DNA of 64,000 nt. Origin: Iris pallida (lineage: Eukaryota; Streptophyta; Magnoliopsida; Asparagales; Iridaceae). How positions within the stretch are numbered: position 1 is the first letter of the stretch; each line of letters starts with the position of its first letter. This document shows positions 1 through 11,355 of this stretch, in pieces. The stretch spans positions 16,808,992-16,872,991 of the forward strand of contig JANAVB010031417.1 in the NCBI GenBank assembly GCA_029216955.1. The letters are read 5' to 3'. The translations under genes and the position numbers were made by a program. The notes under the pieces are model-generated. The model was not told where the DNA came from. It was given only the letters and a program-made list of their open reading frames with translations, and made no database searches.

Positions 1-515
1 TTGCATAAACATGGCACAGGCTATGCTCACAACTCTATATTTGGAAATCTTAATGGAGAAACTGACTTAAGTTCCAATGAGCAAGGAAGTTCAATGGTAT
101 ATGGGTGATTTAATAAACAATTAGGTGATTTAAGTGAGCCGAAAAAGGACTGATGCTGTCATGATTACTCCCAAGATACGATCGGCAAAGACAAAGAACT
201 ATCAAAGCCACATATGAGAAAAAATCATCTTCTTCCTTGTGAAATCCATGTCGATGTCTCAATGCTGATTATTTTGGTACTAGAATTATGTCAATCCTTA
301 TGTCTGTATTTTGTATCCTTGCTTAGAAGGAATGTTTCTAGTTTACCTGGATCTATTCGGCATAACAGTTCTGCCAGCAACTGCTTAAGCTTTTACAAAC
401 CATTCATTTGAAAACACAGATTTGTATGTAATAACAGATTAAGCAGATTAAGTTACGCCTCATAGGAATACAGTGTACTAAAGTAATTCTCATTTTAAAC
501 TTGTACCTTTGGCAG

Positions 516-1594
516 GTGATGTGCTCAGATAATGTTGTAGAGAAAACGGACTTGATCTTTGCCTTAATCAAGGACAGGAAACTTTCAGATCTTCCGAAGA
601 TTACTCAGGTGACTCTTTTTTTTTCTTTTTCTTTTTGTTATCTCAACCGTCGGAATATTCTCAATGAAAATATAGAGGACTCTGGCAGCCTCATTAGTAT
701 CTGTGTAGCATCCAATGACGAGACGAGACTATGCTTTTCAAGCTTTTTCTAGGCATAATGAGAGTAAAAAAAACGTTTGGACTTCCTCACCATGCTTCTT
801 TTATCATTTCTGTTAGAGTAGATTCCAATTTATTTGTTATATTTGGCAAGCTTATAACTGTAGTTCTCTTCACGCAGCCCACCTTGCTAATTTGGGGAGA
901 GTATGATAGAGTATTTCCGTTGGAACTGGGTCGCAGATTAAAGAGGTTTGTTGGACACGTGAATATATGTAGCTCTTTAAGATATCGTTTTCTAAAGCTC
1001 AGAGTAAACTTGCAGGCATATTGAGGAGAACTCCCAACTTGTAATCATCAAGAATGCAGGTCATGCTGTCAACTTGGAGAAGCCCAAGGAGGTCTGCAAG
1101 CATTTGAAAGCGTTTCTTGTCGATTCCTCCACTGCAGGTCATCACAAACATAAGGTAGGAGTACTCTTTTAATGATAGAAAAAGTTGCCTTCTATTGTAT
1201 TGTTTGCAAGTGCCATATGTAGATCAAGTGCAAAACAAATGTTCCAAAATCAAGTCTTCCCTTTTATGTTCTTGTTTGTGCCAATGATATGCCCACAGTA
1301 CAACTAAGATATGATCAAGCGAAAAGTCTTTGTTTGATCTCTAAACCTGAAATAAACTAAATGCCTCGCAAGCAAAAACTTGAAAGATAAGAATTCCTTG
1401 GGGTCCATGGACCATTTGCAATATGGTTACACTTCTAGTAGATAGTTTAATAATATGTATGATTATGATTTCTGTCCTAGGCAACTAGGTGGCAGCTCCC
1501 AAGTGAAGTTGCTGGTCTGGGCATGAAGATGCATGCTTCAAATCTTCCACTGCTGCAAGGAAACACTTCTCAACAGAAACATTTTCCTTTTTGA
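516..1594 (+). CDS. Alpha/beta-hydrolase superfamily protein, last four exons (5' partial)
   Basis: Exons read 516-608, 878-945, 1016-1154 and 1481-1594, all with GT/AG borders and matching phases, ending at TGA 1592-1594. The encoded C-terminal part includes PTLLIWGEYDRVFPLELG, holding the acidic member of the catalytic triad (Asp of GEYD), and VIIKNAGHAVNLEKPKEV, holding the catalytic His (NAGH). The Ser nucleophile would lie upstream, outside the window. The wording is typical of a plant hydrolase family whose substrates are mostly unknown, so no reaction is assigned. If intron 1155-1480 is retained, an in-frame stop follows about five codons after 1154, so a shorter C-terminus is possible. 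Sequence 1-515 reads as intron. Exon calls are by eye; family assignment is solid, exact function is not. Confidence 0.85.
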
Positions 1595-3268
1595 TTTGGG
1601 ATTGGTGGTGGTTGTCGTGGTTGCACTCGCGGAGTGGAGGGAGATTGTATTGACTTGTACATAGTGAGCCGAAAGGAAGCTATTCATTTTGAAAATTTTC
1701 ATTTGAAGAACAATTGAGGGCTCTTATCCTACATCACTTCATATTTCTTACAGCAATGTTTAAAACTTAAGGAGCTCGAGTCTCTGATCCTCACCTTCTC
1801 TTGTTTTGAAGCAATATTTTCAAATGCTTGGGGGGACCTCCTTGAACTTTTCCATGTCATCACAATTCAGTCCAGTGGGACAGTTTCTGAGACTGTGAAG
1901 TCTAGAGCTGTCAAACCTGTATTTTGGTCTTTAAGTGTCAAACTGTTTAACATCCTGGTGACTGAAGTGCATTTAGTGTTTGGTTCCTCAACGCCTGTCA
2001 GATTTATAACTATTTTGTGTTCTGACAATGGTTTCTCGTTTTTACTTGAGGATTAGGAAGGGTGTGAAGGTAATAAATATTTAGAGATCAATTTATCTTT
2101 GAGTTTTCATCTCACAAATCTCAAAATATCATAACTCGAGCATGATAACAACATAGCTTACTTTTCTTTTTGGGAAGTTAGTACTTCGTTCTTTTACTAG
2201 TCTACCCCAAAACTTTTGATAAAGGCTTTGTTGTGTAAATCATGTTTGTGTCGACTGTAGTGTTTGGTGACCCTTTTTTTAGGAACTATGTTTAGGATGT
2301 TTTTCCCAGTCAATACAACTAACCCTTATTGTTTCTTAATAAATTCCTTCACTTTATATGATTTTAGTATAGCATGATTCCTCATATTTTTCATAATTAG
2401 ATGAAGTGCCATCATGATGAGTGAGTTGCTAATGGTTTTTCTTGTGATTTAACTTTCAGGCTTCTTTAAGAGCCAAATAACTAGGGTTTAAGGAAAAGTT
2501 CCAACATGGCGATGTTCATGTGTACTTGGAATTAATAGTGTCAAAGTAGTTGACAGCTGCCCTCATTTAGCTTAACATCATCTGCAAGTTCCATCAGCAC
2601 ATAGAAGTCGCTTCTGAGCCCAGGGTATATATATTTCTTTGTCTCATTGTATTCTTATTTTCCGATTGAGTTACTTGTGACAAATTAAGTACAAACATTT
2701 TGAATTCTTATTTATTTTGGGGACATGTTTTGTGATCTTACAAATTTTAATCCTGCATCACAACCATGATTATAAGTGTTGTCTCGTCAAATGGGATCCT
2801 CATTTCCTTGTACGATAAGATTACGGAAAAGAATTGACCAAATATACCATTAATATAAAGTGACATTCCTTTTCCCTCATTAGCTTAATGCGCCATGGAG
2901 ATGAATGCAATTCCTTGTTCACAAATTGATATCGTCTTACTTCTGTCTTGACTCAGGAATTAGGAATAACACTTTGCCAGTAGAGCTAATGTAAAAATTG
3001 TAAATTGGGAGTTCCAAGCTTTAATCCTCCAACTCAACCCTCACCTAGTCTATAGAAATTAACAGAGAGCAAAAAAGAAAAAAAATGAAAAAAAAAATAA
3101 TTCCTGGGTGTGCCAAAATAGTATTTGACAAGATTTAATACATATCCAAATGGTTTCTTAATAATGGGAAGGAGGCGGCAATATGTTGTATAGATAATGA
3201 ACTTTGTTTTGTTTTCTTGTACAAAGTGATAAATTGATTACTCATTTTAAAGCGAAGTCGTAAAAGTT
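1595..3268. other. 3' flank of the hydrolase gene, no gene seen
   Basis: AT-rich sequence that should include the 3' untranslated region of the hydrolase gene. I see no open reading frame with recognisable content, no tRNA-like fold and no clear transposon ends. It runs directly into the Copia insertion whose target duplication begins at 3269. Confidence 0.5.
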
Positions 3269-3273
3269 ATTTT

Positions 3274-4067
3274 TGTTGGGAAAGAAGCGCGGAAACCTTT
3301 CCCCAAACCGGAGAGTACCTGCGAGAGGACCGAGCAAACAACGCACGAACCAAAAAACAAACACACAAAAACAATCCACGCAGACACAGAGAATTTTTGA
3401 CGTGGAAACCCTTGCGGGAAAAAACCACGGGACGATCGGAGTCCAACCCTGAGAAGCCTCCACTAATGGAATAGAAGAATTACACCCTCTACAAACTCCT
3501 CCGATCCAAATCGGATCCCCACAACACTCAGAGATAAGAACAATGATTACAAGGCTACGAAGAACGAGAACGACGAGTAGAGATTACCCGAACACGATCT
3601 CCTCCGAATATCAACCTTCAATCCTCCGCCTTCTTCTCCGAAGTTGCAATGGCACTCTTGCCTCCTTCTCTCTCGAACTTGTGTTATGTTGCACTTGTGA
3701 ATTAGGGTTGAGAAAACTCAATATATATCTCCCTAATCCCGCAACCAACCTGGACCGTTGGATTAGATCCAATGATGAAAACTCATCCAAAATCCCGCTT
3801 CAGCCCCCGACAACACAGAGTTCGGCCAGAACTCTGTGCGGGGCAGCCAGCACCTACTGGCCAAACGCTGGAACAACCAGACCGAGTTCGGCCAGAACTC
3901 GGCCTGGGACCGAGTTCGGGCCGAACTCGGATCCTCTGCTCCCAGAAGCTCCAGCAGCAGCAGCAGCAGCAACGTCGCCTACTTCCCGAGCTTCTCCGAC
4001 TTCGGACGGCGCTCGTCGCACTCCGGGGTCTTCTCCACATAGGTTGGGAACCCCACCCACTCCAACA
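3274..4067 (-). repeat. 3' LTR of the Tork-like Copia element
   Basis: Direct repeat of 8179-8972, same length (794 bp) with no difference seen. On the minus strand U3 starts at 4067. A TATATATT-type TATA signal lies near 3719-3727, and three palindromes lie upstream of it (3814-3930). Long frames inside the LTR on both strands come from GC-rich, CAG-rich sequence and are not taken as genes. Confidence 0.95.
3814..3930 (-). promoter_or_regulatory. Three palindromic boxes in LTR U3
   Basis: Three palindromes built on GAGTTCGGCCAGAACTC lie at 3814-3838 (10-bp perfect arms around GGCCA), 3882-3902 (8-bp arms) and 3910-3930 (10-bp perfect arms around one base). On the minus strand they lie about 90-210 bp upstream of the TATA-like sequence, the position of the repeated U3 enhancer boxes known in Tnt1-type elements. 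An enhancer or dimeric-factor role is inference. The same boxes recur in the other LTR at 8719-8743, 8787-8807 and 8815-8835. Confidence 0.55.
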
Positions 4068-4081
4068 AATCTCCCCCTTCA
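4068..4081 (-). other. Polypurine tract of the Copia element
   Basis: On the minus strand the purine run TGAAGGGGGAGATT directly abuts the 3' LTR start (TGTTGG at 4067). This is the expected plus-strand primer of reverse transcription. It lies just after the pol stop codon at 4085. Confidence 0.85.
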
Positions 4082-4084
4082 CAA

Positions 4085-7000
4085 CTATGGGGAGGACGTC
4101 GTCATCCCGACGATCTGCCTGCAGTACTCGAACTTCCCCCTTGGTAGAATCTTCGTAAACATATCAGCTCCGTTGTCGTCTGTATGCACCTTCTCAAGCG
4201 CCGCGTCCTTCTTCTCAACCACATCCCGTATCCAATGATACCGAGTCTCGATGTGCTTGGACCGGCTATGAAACGTCTGATTCTTCACAAGGTGGATAGC
4301 ACTCTGACTGTCGCAAAGCAAAGTATACTGCTCTTGCTTCAGTCCCATTTCCTGCAACAGCTTCTTCATCCACAACAGCTCCTTGCAAGCCTCCGTCGCC
4401 GCAATGTATTCCGCCTCCGTCGTCGACAAGGCAACACACTTCTGCAACCGCGACTGCCACGACACTGCTCCTCCCGCAAACATCATCACGTAGCCCGAAG
4501 TCGACCGCCTCGTGTCTACATCTCCAGCCATATCAGCATCGGTATACCCGACCAGCTTCGGCTCGTCACCACCAAAGGAAAGTCTCCAACCGGCAGTGCC
4601 CTGAAGGTATCGTAGAATCCACTTGACCGCACTCCAGTGTACCCTTCCAGGATTCGAAAGATACCTGCTAACCGTACCAACTGCATGAGCAATATCTGGC
4701 CTCGTACACACCATAGCATACATCAGGCTTCCCACAGCTGAAGCATATGGAACCCGCTCCATATCTTCCTTTTCGTCCTCGGTAGATGGACACTGCTCCT
4801 CAGTGAACTTAAAGTGAGCCGCGAGGGGGGAACTCACTTTCTTCGACCCGTCCATCCCGAAACGCTGAAGTACCCGGTGAATGTACTTCGTTTGGGACAA
4901 GTGTAGCAGCTTGGACTCTCTCTCTCGGCTGATCTCCATCCCAAGAATAGTCTTCGCTGCGCCCAAATCCTTCATAGAGAAGGCCGCGCCCAGTTGGCGC
5001 TTCAACTCCGCTATCCTAGTGGCATTTCGACCCACTAATAGCATATCATCTACATAGAGCAATAAAATGATGAAATCATCCTCGGCAAAATACCTCACAA
5101 ATGCACAATGGTCCGACGTCGTCCGTGCATAACCATGCTCCCCCATAAACGACTCGAACTTTCTGTACCACTGCCTCGGAGCCTGCTTCAGACCATACAA
5201 GCTCTTCCTCAACCGGCAGACCAAATGTGACTTGCCCTTCTCACAGAATCCCTCCGGCTGCTCCATGTACAACTCCTCCTCAAGATCACCGTGGAGGAAC
5301 GCCGTCTTCACATCCATCTGCTCGACCTCCAAGTCAAAACTGGCTGCTAATGCTAGCACCACCCGAATAGACGAATGCTTGACGACAGGCGAAAAGATTT
5401 CATCATAATCCACGCCTTTCCGCTGACCGTAGCCCTTGACTACCAGCCTCGCTTTGTATCGAGGGCGAGTAGCATCATCCGTCTGCTTCACTCTGAACAC
5501 CCATCGATTCTTCAAAGCCTTCTTGCCCTTTGGCAACCGCACCAGATCATAAGTAGAATTGGTGTACAAGGAACTCATCTCCTCCTGCATAGCCACCATC
5601 CACTCCTGCCTGTGTTCGTCTTCCATAGCCTCTGCGAAACTTTCGGGCTCTCCCCCGTCAGTCAGTAGCACATACTCATCCGGCGAGTATCTCGTAGATG
5701 GTCGACGATCCCTGTTGCTCCTTCTCAGTGGAGCCACTGGTGCTGGCTGTATACCGACAGCCTCCTCCCCTTCAGGAACTACCTCTCCGGCATGCTCATC
5801 CTCCTGAGGGACACCCTGACCACCATCAGCAGGCTGATGATCAAGGTTGGGAGCAACTCCATGTACCGGCTCCCCCATAACTGGATCCTCCGCGATGTCC
5901 TCTGGAAACTGCTCGAAGCGAAATGACTCTAACTCAGGCAATTCCTCAGCCTCAGAAGGCGTCTCGGAGTCCTGAGTGTTGGTCATGGTCTGATCCTCGA
6001 CGAACACCACGTCCCTGCTTCTGTAGAGCTTTCCTTCCACTGGGTCGTAGAGTCTATAGCCAAACTCATCCCGACCGTAGCCGACAAAGACGCATCGCCT
6101 CGTCTTCGGCTCAAGTTTGGTCCTTTCGTCCTTCGGTACATGCACGAAGGCTTTACAACCAAACGCCCGCAGGTGACTGTATGACGGCTCTTTGCCGTAC
6201 CATACTTTGTCAGGCACATCACCCTGCAAAGGAGCACTAGGAGACAAATTAATAATATAAGCAGCTGTGAGAAGAGCCTCACCCCAATAACTGCCCGGCA
6301 AGTTTGCTTCTGACAGCAAACACCGCACCCTCTCCATCAGTGTCCTGTTCATGCGCTCCGCTACACCATTGAGCTGAGGTGTCTTTGGCGGAGTCTTCTG
6401 GTGTCGTATCCCTTGCTCTCTGCAATACGCATCAAAGGGACCGATGTATTCGCCGCCATTGTCGGACCGAACACACAACAACTTCTTGCCCGTCTCCCTT
6501 TCAACGGAGGCCTGAAACTCCTTGAAAGTAGGCAGCACCTGATCCTTGGTCTTTAAGGCATAGACCCAAACCTTCCTGGAACAGTCATCAATGAAAGTCA
6601 CAAAGTAAGAAGCACCACCAAGAGATTTTACCTTCATAGGACCGCAGACATCCGAGTGAATCAACTCGAGCAACGCCGGCTTCCTCGAACTTGGGTGACT
6701 CTGGAAAGACACCCTACTTTGCTTCCCAGCCAAACAGTGCGTGCATTTCTCCAACTTTGTAGACTTGAGCCCCGGAATCACCTTCCTGTTCACCAAGTAG
6801 CTCATCCCCTTCTCGCTGATATGGCCGAGCCGCCTGTGCCACAACTCGGTAGACGCATCACTGACTGCGTTCACCTCCTGTGCCCCCTGTGCGCTCCCCT
6901 CCATATAGTAGAGACCGGACTTCTTGCTTCCTCTGGCAATCACCAACGAACCTCTGGAAAGCTTCCACTGACTATTCCCGAAGAGACTGAAGAATCCCTC

Positions 7001-7832
7001 GTCATCCAACCTTCCAACCGACACCAGGTTGAAACGGATATCAGGGACATGACGAACATCCTTGAGAACAAGAACCGCACCCGTCTTCGTTCTCAAATGC
7101 ACATCTCCAATGGCAACCGCCTTCGACACATCTCCGTTGCCCATCTTCAACACGCCACAGTCGCCTGTCGTGTAAGTGGCAAACAGTGCCCTATTGTGAG
7201 ATACATGTGCTGAAGCCCCTGAGTCCACCAGCCAAGAATTGTCATCGCAGGCGAGGTTAGTAATGACCTCATCACCTACGACGATCACATCGCCTCCATG
7301 CGTCGAGGCCGCCGCTGTAGTGTTCTCTTCTTGCTTCCCCTTGTCGCCCTTCTTCTCTCTCTTCCAAGCGAAACAGTTCCGCTTGATATGGCCCTTCTTA
7401 CCGCAATGATAACACTCTGAGTCCTCGTACCGACCCTTGGACTTTCCCCTGCTCTTGTCTCTGCCACCACCTGGACCCCTGCTTTTGCCCCTTCCGCGGC
7501 TCTCTGAAACCAATGCCTCTGAGTGGTGGGATGTGGATGAAGTGCCCTGAGAACGTCTCCGCATCTCTTCATTCAACACCCCGCTCTTAGCAAACTCCAG
7601 ACTGACCACGCCCTCTGGAGCAGAAGCGATCATAGATACTCGTACGGTCTCCCACGAGTCTGGCAAGGTACACAGCAGCCACAGTCCCTGAACTTCGTCG
7701 TCGAACTTGACTCCCATAGAAGATAACTGGTCAACCACGCCCTGGAAATCACTCAAGTGATCCGTAATAGACGCCCCATCCTTGTACCGCAGACCCATCA
7801 TCGTTCGGATCAGGAACAACTTGTTTACCCCC
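4085..7832 (-). CDS. Copia Gag-Pol: gag C-terminal part, protease, integrase, RT, RNase H
   Basis: Continuous frame of about 1,250 codons. Numbering below is of the open frame from 8032, whose first ~66 codons are out-of-frame shadow of gag. Gag zinc knuckle CYHCGKKGHIKRNC is at about 207-220. The protease motif WLVDSGASAHV is at about 267-277. The pre-integrase region LWHRRLGH is near 397. The integrase D-D35-E triad is D461, D524 and E559. The RT motif YVDDML begins at 993. RNase H shows the DADMAGD, ALSTTEAEY and LLCDSQSAIHL blocks and ends at 1315. Every catalytic block I looked for is present, so only the gag frameshift at 7828-7832 breaks the polyprotein. Confidence 0.93.
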
Positions 7833-8114
7833 GGTCTTCTTCGCATACAAGGATTCCAGCTTATCCCACAACGTCTTCGCGTGCTCAATATTGGCAACGT
7901 GGTTGTACACGTTCTCATCAACAAACTGCCGTATGTACCCACACACCTGTATGTGCTCGAACTTCCAGTCCTCCTCGGATTTATCACTGGACCTCTCGGA
8001 TGCAAACACAGGTAGATGCAGCTTCTTGACAAATAGCAAATCCTTCATCTTGCTCCGCCAATAATGATAGTTTGTGCCATTGAGGTTCACCATGCGCACC
8101 GGCTTCGCGTCCAT
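7828..8114 (-). CDS. Copia Gag, N-terminal part, in a different frame from Pol
   Basis: The start ATG at 8114-8112 lies about 50 bp after the primer-binding site and begins MDAKPVRMVNLNGTNYHYW, the usual Copia Gag opening (DUF4219/UBN2 type). The Gag sense continues to the SLYAKKTGG region and is lost at a run of five G (minus strand; 7828-7832 on plus). The rest of Gag continues in the neighbouring frame. A one-base indel in the homopolymer is the simplest cause. A sequencing error or programmed shift is possible, but Copia elements normally use one frame here. Confidence 0.88.
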
Positions 8115-8163
8115 CTCTCCTCTCTGGTTCCTCTGTCAACTCCTGACACCCTTTGAACCCAAA

Positions 8164-8175
8164 GCTCTGATACCA
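8164..8175 (-). other. Primer-binding site, initiator-Met tRNA type
   Basis: On the minus strand, TGGTATCAGAGC lies three bases after the end of the 5' LTR. This is the usual plant Copia primer-binding site, complementary to the 3' end of initiator-Met tRNA. Confidence 0.93.
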
Positions 8176-8178
8176 CTC

Positions 8179-8972
8179 TGTTGGGAAAGAAGCGCGGAAA
8201 CCTTTCCCCAAACCGGAGAGTACCTGCGAGAGGACCGAGCAAACAACGCACGAACCAAAAAACAAACACACAAAAACAATCCACGCAGACACAGAGAATT
8301 TTTGACGTGGAAACCCTTGCGGGAAAAAACCACGGGACGATCGGAGTCCAACCCTGAGAAGCCTCCACTAATGGAATAGAAGAATTACACCCTCTACAAA
8401 CTCCTCCGATCCAAATCGGATCCCCACAACACTCAGAGATAAGAACAATGATTACAAGGCTACGAAGAACGAGAACGACGAGTAGAGATTACCCGAACAC
8501 GATCTCCTCCGAATATCAACCTTCAATCCTCCGCCTTCTTCTCCGAAGTTGCAATGGCACTCTTGCCTCCTTCTCTCTCGAACTTGTGTTATGTTGCACT
8601 TGTGAATTAGGGTTGAGAAAACTCAATATATATCTCCCTAATCCCGCAACCAACCTGGACCGTTGGATTAGATCCAATGATGAAAACTCATCCAAAATCC
8701 CGCTTCAGCCCCCGACAACACAGAGTTCGGCCAGAACTCTGTGCGGGGCAGCCAGCACCTACTGGCCAAACGCTGGAACAACCAGACCGAGTTCGGCCAG
8801 AACTCGGCCTGGGACCGAGTTCGGGCCGAACTCGGATCCTCTGCTCCCAGAAGCTCCAGCAGCAGCAGCAGCAGCAACGTCGCCTACTTCCCGAGCTTCT
8901 CCGACTTCGGACGGCGCTCGTCGCACTCCGGGGTCTTCTCCACATAGGTTGGGAACCCCACCCACTCCAACA
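8179..8972 (-). repeat. 5' LTR of the Tork-like Copia element
   Basis: 794-bp direct repeat of 3274-4067 with no visible difference. It is the promoter-bearing copy: U3 starts at 8972, palindromic boxes lie at 8719-8835, a TATA-like TATATATT lies at about 8624-8632, and transcription runs leftwards. Confidence 0.95.
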
Positions 8973-9371
8973 ATTTTTTGTGCATAGTTTGCGAATGGAT
9001 TTCTGAACATTTCTCAATGTTGATTATCTCCTGTTTTTATATCATATCTTAAGTTTTGTTTGAAATCTCTAATTCTTTCTAAAGTTCATGCATTATTCCC
9101 AGCAGTTGATGTTCCCTAGCTTGTTTACTTCTATATACAGATCTTCATTCTCTGGCTCTGAGCCTCAATCCACTAGTTGATGATGGGGATCTTCAAGGGG
9201 CTGCATTTGAATTGTAACAATCTCTACTGGAAGGAATACGAGATCTTATCTTTTATGCTCTGCTCAATCATTAGTTCCCCCAATTTGATGATTTTGGAGA
9301 GAGACTCTTCTCTTATTCATAATTTTAATTGTGAAAGACATTAACAGTGCGACGATCTGAATCTCTCTAAG

Positions 9372-9510
9372 GCCTTGTTGGGTTCCGGGAAAGGAATGGA
9401 AAGGAAATCAATTCCTTGGTATTTCCTTTCCTTTGAAAAATTACAATTTTCATTGATTTTTCTTTCCGATGTTTGTAAATGCCAAGAAAATTGGAAAGGA
9501 AAGTGATTCA
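9372..9510. repeat. Degenerate relative of the MITE at 34277-34506
   Basis: In inverted orientation this stretch matches the MITE at 34277-34506: both share GGAAATCAATTCCTTG, then a TTTCCTTTCCTTTGA block and TTTCCGATGTTTG. The left part resembles the MITE terminus (GGCCTTGTTGGGTT against GCCTCGTTTGGTT). The far terminus is not recognisable, so this copy is truncated or decayed. Confidence 0.6.
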
Positions 9511-9947
9511 ATGGATGTAGGCTAGTAGTACATAGATTTCATCGAATAGTCTTTCTATGTTTTTTTGTTATAGCAGATGGATACATCCCAATACAATTCA
9601 ATGGATGTAGGGTACACGATGAGTCTGACTTATAGAATAATTTTTTTTAATTGTTGATAACATTTAAATATTGAAGCTTTGTCCATATTTACATAAAGCG
9701 AATATACTTTACACCAATTATGGATATAAACTCAATACTACTAAGCCATTTGAATAGTTCAGAAGCGAATGTACTTAGAGATGAAATGCCAAAATTTTCC
9801 AAAATACTCTCACTCTCTGTACATAGTGAGAATAATGTATAGACCCCGTTCCCTCAAATTCTAAAATATCACGGTTTCCGTTCCCAAATCGAATCTAATG
9901 GATTACGTTGAAACAACAAACGTAATATCTTCTCCTCTTCCACCTCC

Positions 9948-10250
9948 ATGGTCGAACTCCTCTCCGCCGCCTCCTCTCTCTCCTCCACCAATTTCCGTCC
10001 GCCACGTCGCCTGTCGAAGTCCTCCGCCTCTGCCTCCTCCTCCGCCTCTCCCTCCGACTGGTTGTCGGCATCCTCTCCCCACTAGTCGTCATCCTCTCCC
10101 GCCTCCGCTGTGGGCCCCACCACAACCACGAGTCCTCCTTCTATTCGTCCTTGTGTCCTCCCGCAAGTACGAGCTCGTCTAGTCCCTCAACGACCGACTC
10201 CTCGACGACAACCTCCGCTACTATTTTTTATGTACATCCTTGAAGATGGG
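9948..10250 (+). pseudogene. C-rich exon-like patch, possible first-exon remnant
   Basis: An ATG at 9948 opens a Ser/Ala/Pro-rich stretch (begins MVELLSAASSLSSTNFRP) that resembles an organelle transit peptide in composition, stops at about 10085, and is followed by short open pieces in other frames. No family is recognised. It may be a decayed 5' exon, or only C/T-rich sequence that happens to be open. Confidence 0.2.
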
Positions 10251-10603
10251 ATTGCATCTAGTTCATATAATTCTGATTGCAGGCATACACTGTACTTTAT
10301 GTGATCTGAAATTACGTACTTAAAAAAAAAAAAATAGGAGGGAGGGAATAGTTCCCCCACTCGTCGCATAGATTAACTTTTTCATCTCTAATTATTCACG
10401 TTTACTCCTAATTTTTATAACCATTTCAAATAACAGAAATAAAATAAAATAAATAAAATTTGTAATTTTTCAAGAACAAGTAAATAATTGATTTGCTTTC
10501 CTTCCCTCGAAGCAAACCAGACCTGTCTAAAGTCTGACTGGGGCACAAATTACGAAAAAGAATAAAGTGTAAAGCAATTATATATTGGTTGGTTTATCCA
10601 AAC

Positions 10604-10693
10604 AGAAATTTTCATAGGGGTAAAGAAATTTACCAAAATTTTAGAAAAAGTGAGAACTTTGGGGATATTGCGAATTGGGTAACGAAGCTCCAT
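10604..10693 (+). repeat. Left terminal inverted repeat of the MULE
   Basis: About 90 bp beginning AGAAATTTTCATAGGGG and ending GGTAACGAAGCTCCAT. It matches the inverse of 33204-33295 with only a few substitutions and one extra G. Repeats of this length are standard for MULEs. Confidence 0.9.
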
Positions 10694-10735
10694 GGGACAT
10701 GGCGCGCGAGTACCAATTAGTAGAAGGATGGAAGT

Positions 10736-11181
10736 GCGCGCCATCATCAATGGCGCGCTATGTGCCAATGAAACAAAAGTACACGAGAACACGTCCAAAC
10801 AAACGCGTGTACACGTCCAAACAAACAAAAAAATACAGCGTCAAAGGACGCGCCATCATTGATGGCGCGCTCTGGTCAAAGTCTGCAAAGTGTAAGTGAT
10901 AAAGTGTGTGTAAGTGTGTGCTCTGTATAAAGTGTGTGTAAGTGTGTGCTCTGTATAAAGTGTTCTGCGTATAAAAGTGCGCGCCATCATCGATGGCGCA
11001 CGGTGACAGACGTCCAAACAAACAAGCACGTCAAACAAAGCACGTCCAAACAAAAGCACGTCAAACAAAGCACGTCCAAACAAACAAGCACGTCAGCACG
11101 TGAAAGGACGCGCCATCATTGATGGCGCGCTATGCTGCTGCGGTGCTGGGTTTCGAATGACGCGCCATCAGTGATGGCGCG
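10736..11181. repeat. Left subterminal array of GC-rich palindromes
   Basis: Five near-perfect palindromes of 20-23 bp, core GCGCCATCATTGATGGCGC, lie at 10736-10758, 10849-10869, 10979-11000, 11109-11129 and 11161-11181, with a half-site near 11230. Centres vary (CATCAA, CATTGA, CATCGA, CAGTGA) while the GCGC arms are kept. They are separated by repeats of CGTCCAAACAAACAAGCACG and of AAGTGTGTGTAAGTGTGTGC. Similar palindromes occur at 13519-13541 and 33018-33210, at the other MULE end. Binding sites for a transposase or regulator are a reasonable inference but unproven. Confidence 0.75.
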
Positions 11182-11355
11182 CTCTGGCAGCTGATGGCAC
11201 TTTATGAAGGCGCGTGGCACGGTGGGGAAGCGTGCGCCATCAGGGTCAACGTTGGGGTTTGGGATGGCAGGGTGGCAGGGTGTGCGTTGGGGTTTGTGTA
11301 AGAGTTTTGGAGGAAAATTTTTTGACAGCACCTCTTTCTCTCGTTCCCTCTTCTT

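Larger units (their letters stand above)
3274..8972 (-). mobile_element. Complete Ty1/Copia LTR retrotransposon, Tork/Tnt1-like, recent insertion
   Basis: A 5,699-bp element read on the minus strand. Two 794-bp LTRs (TG...CA) look identical by eye. The 5-bp target duplication ATTTT is present at 3269-3273 and 8973-8977. In transcription order: 5' LTR, primer-binding site like the initiator-Met tRNA type, gag-pol, polypurine tract, 3' LTR. The order protease, integrase, reverse transcriptase, RNase H is the Copia order, and the integrase and RT wording is closest to Tork/Tnt1 elements. Identical LTRs imply very recent insertion. A one-base frameshift in gag probably makes this copy non-autonomous. 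It sits in the 3' flank of the hydrolase gene, in the opposite orientation. Confidence 0.96.
8978..10593. other. Intergenic stretch between the Copia element and the MULE
   Basis: Mostly AT-rich. It contains a degenerate MITE relative (9372-9510) and a C-rich exon-like patch (9948-10250), described separately. I see no intact gene. A potential splice acceptor before 9142 could belong to a 3' non-coding exon of the hydrolase gene, but nothing supports that strongly. Confidence 0.4.

Noticed and set aside
731..1024. 97-codon frame across the hydrolase gene
   Set aside because: It includes intron sequence; only the part from 878 to 945 is exon.
3543..4238. Long open frames inside the Copia LTRs (both strands, both copies)
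   Set aside because: They lie in LTR sequence, include a CAG repeat and palindromes, and appear identically in both LTR copies; no protein family signs.
10736..11181. CRISPR-like array
   Set aside because: Repeats are palindromic, irregularly spaced, in plant DNA and tied to transposon ends; no cas genes.
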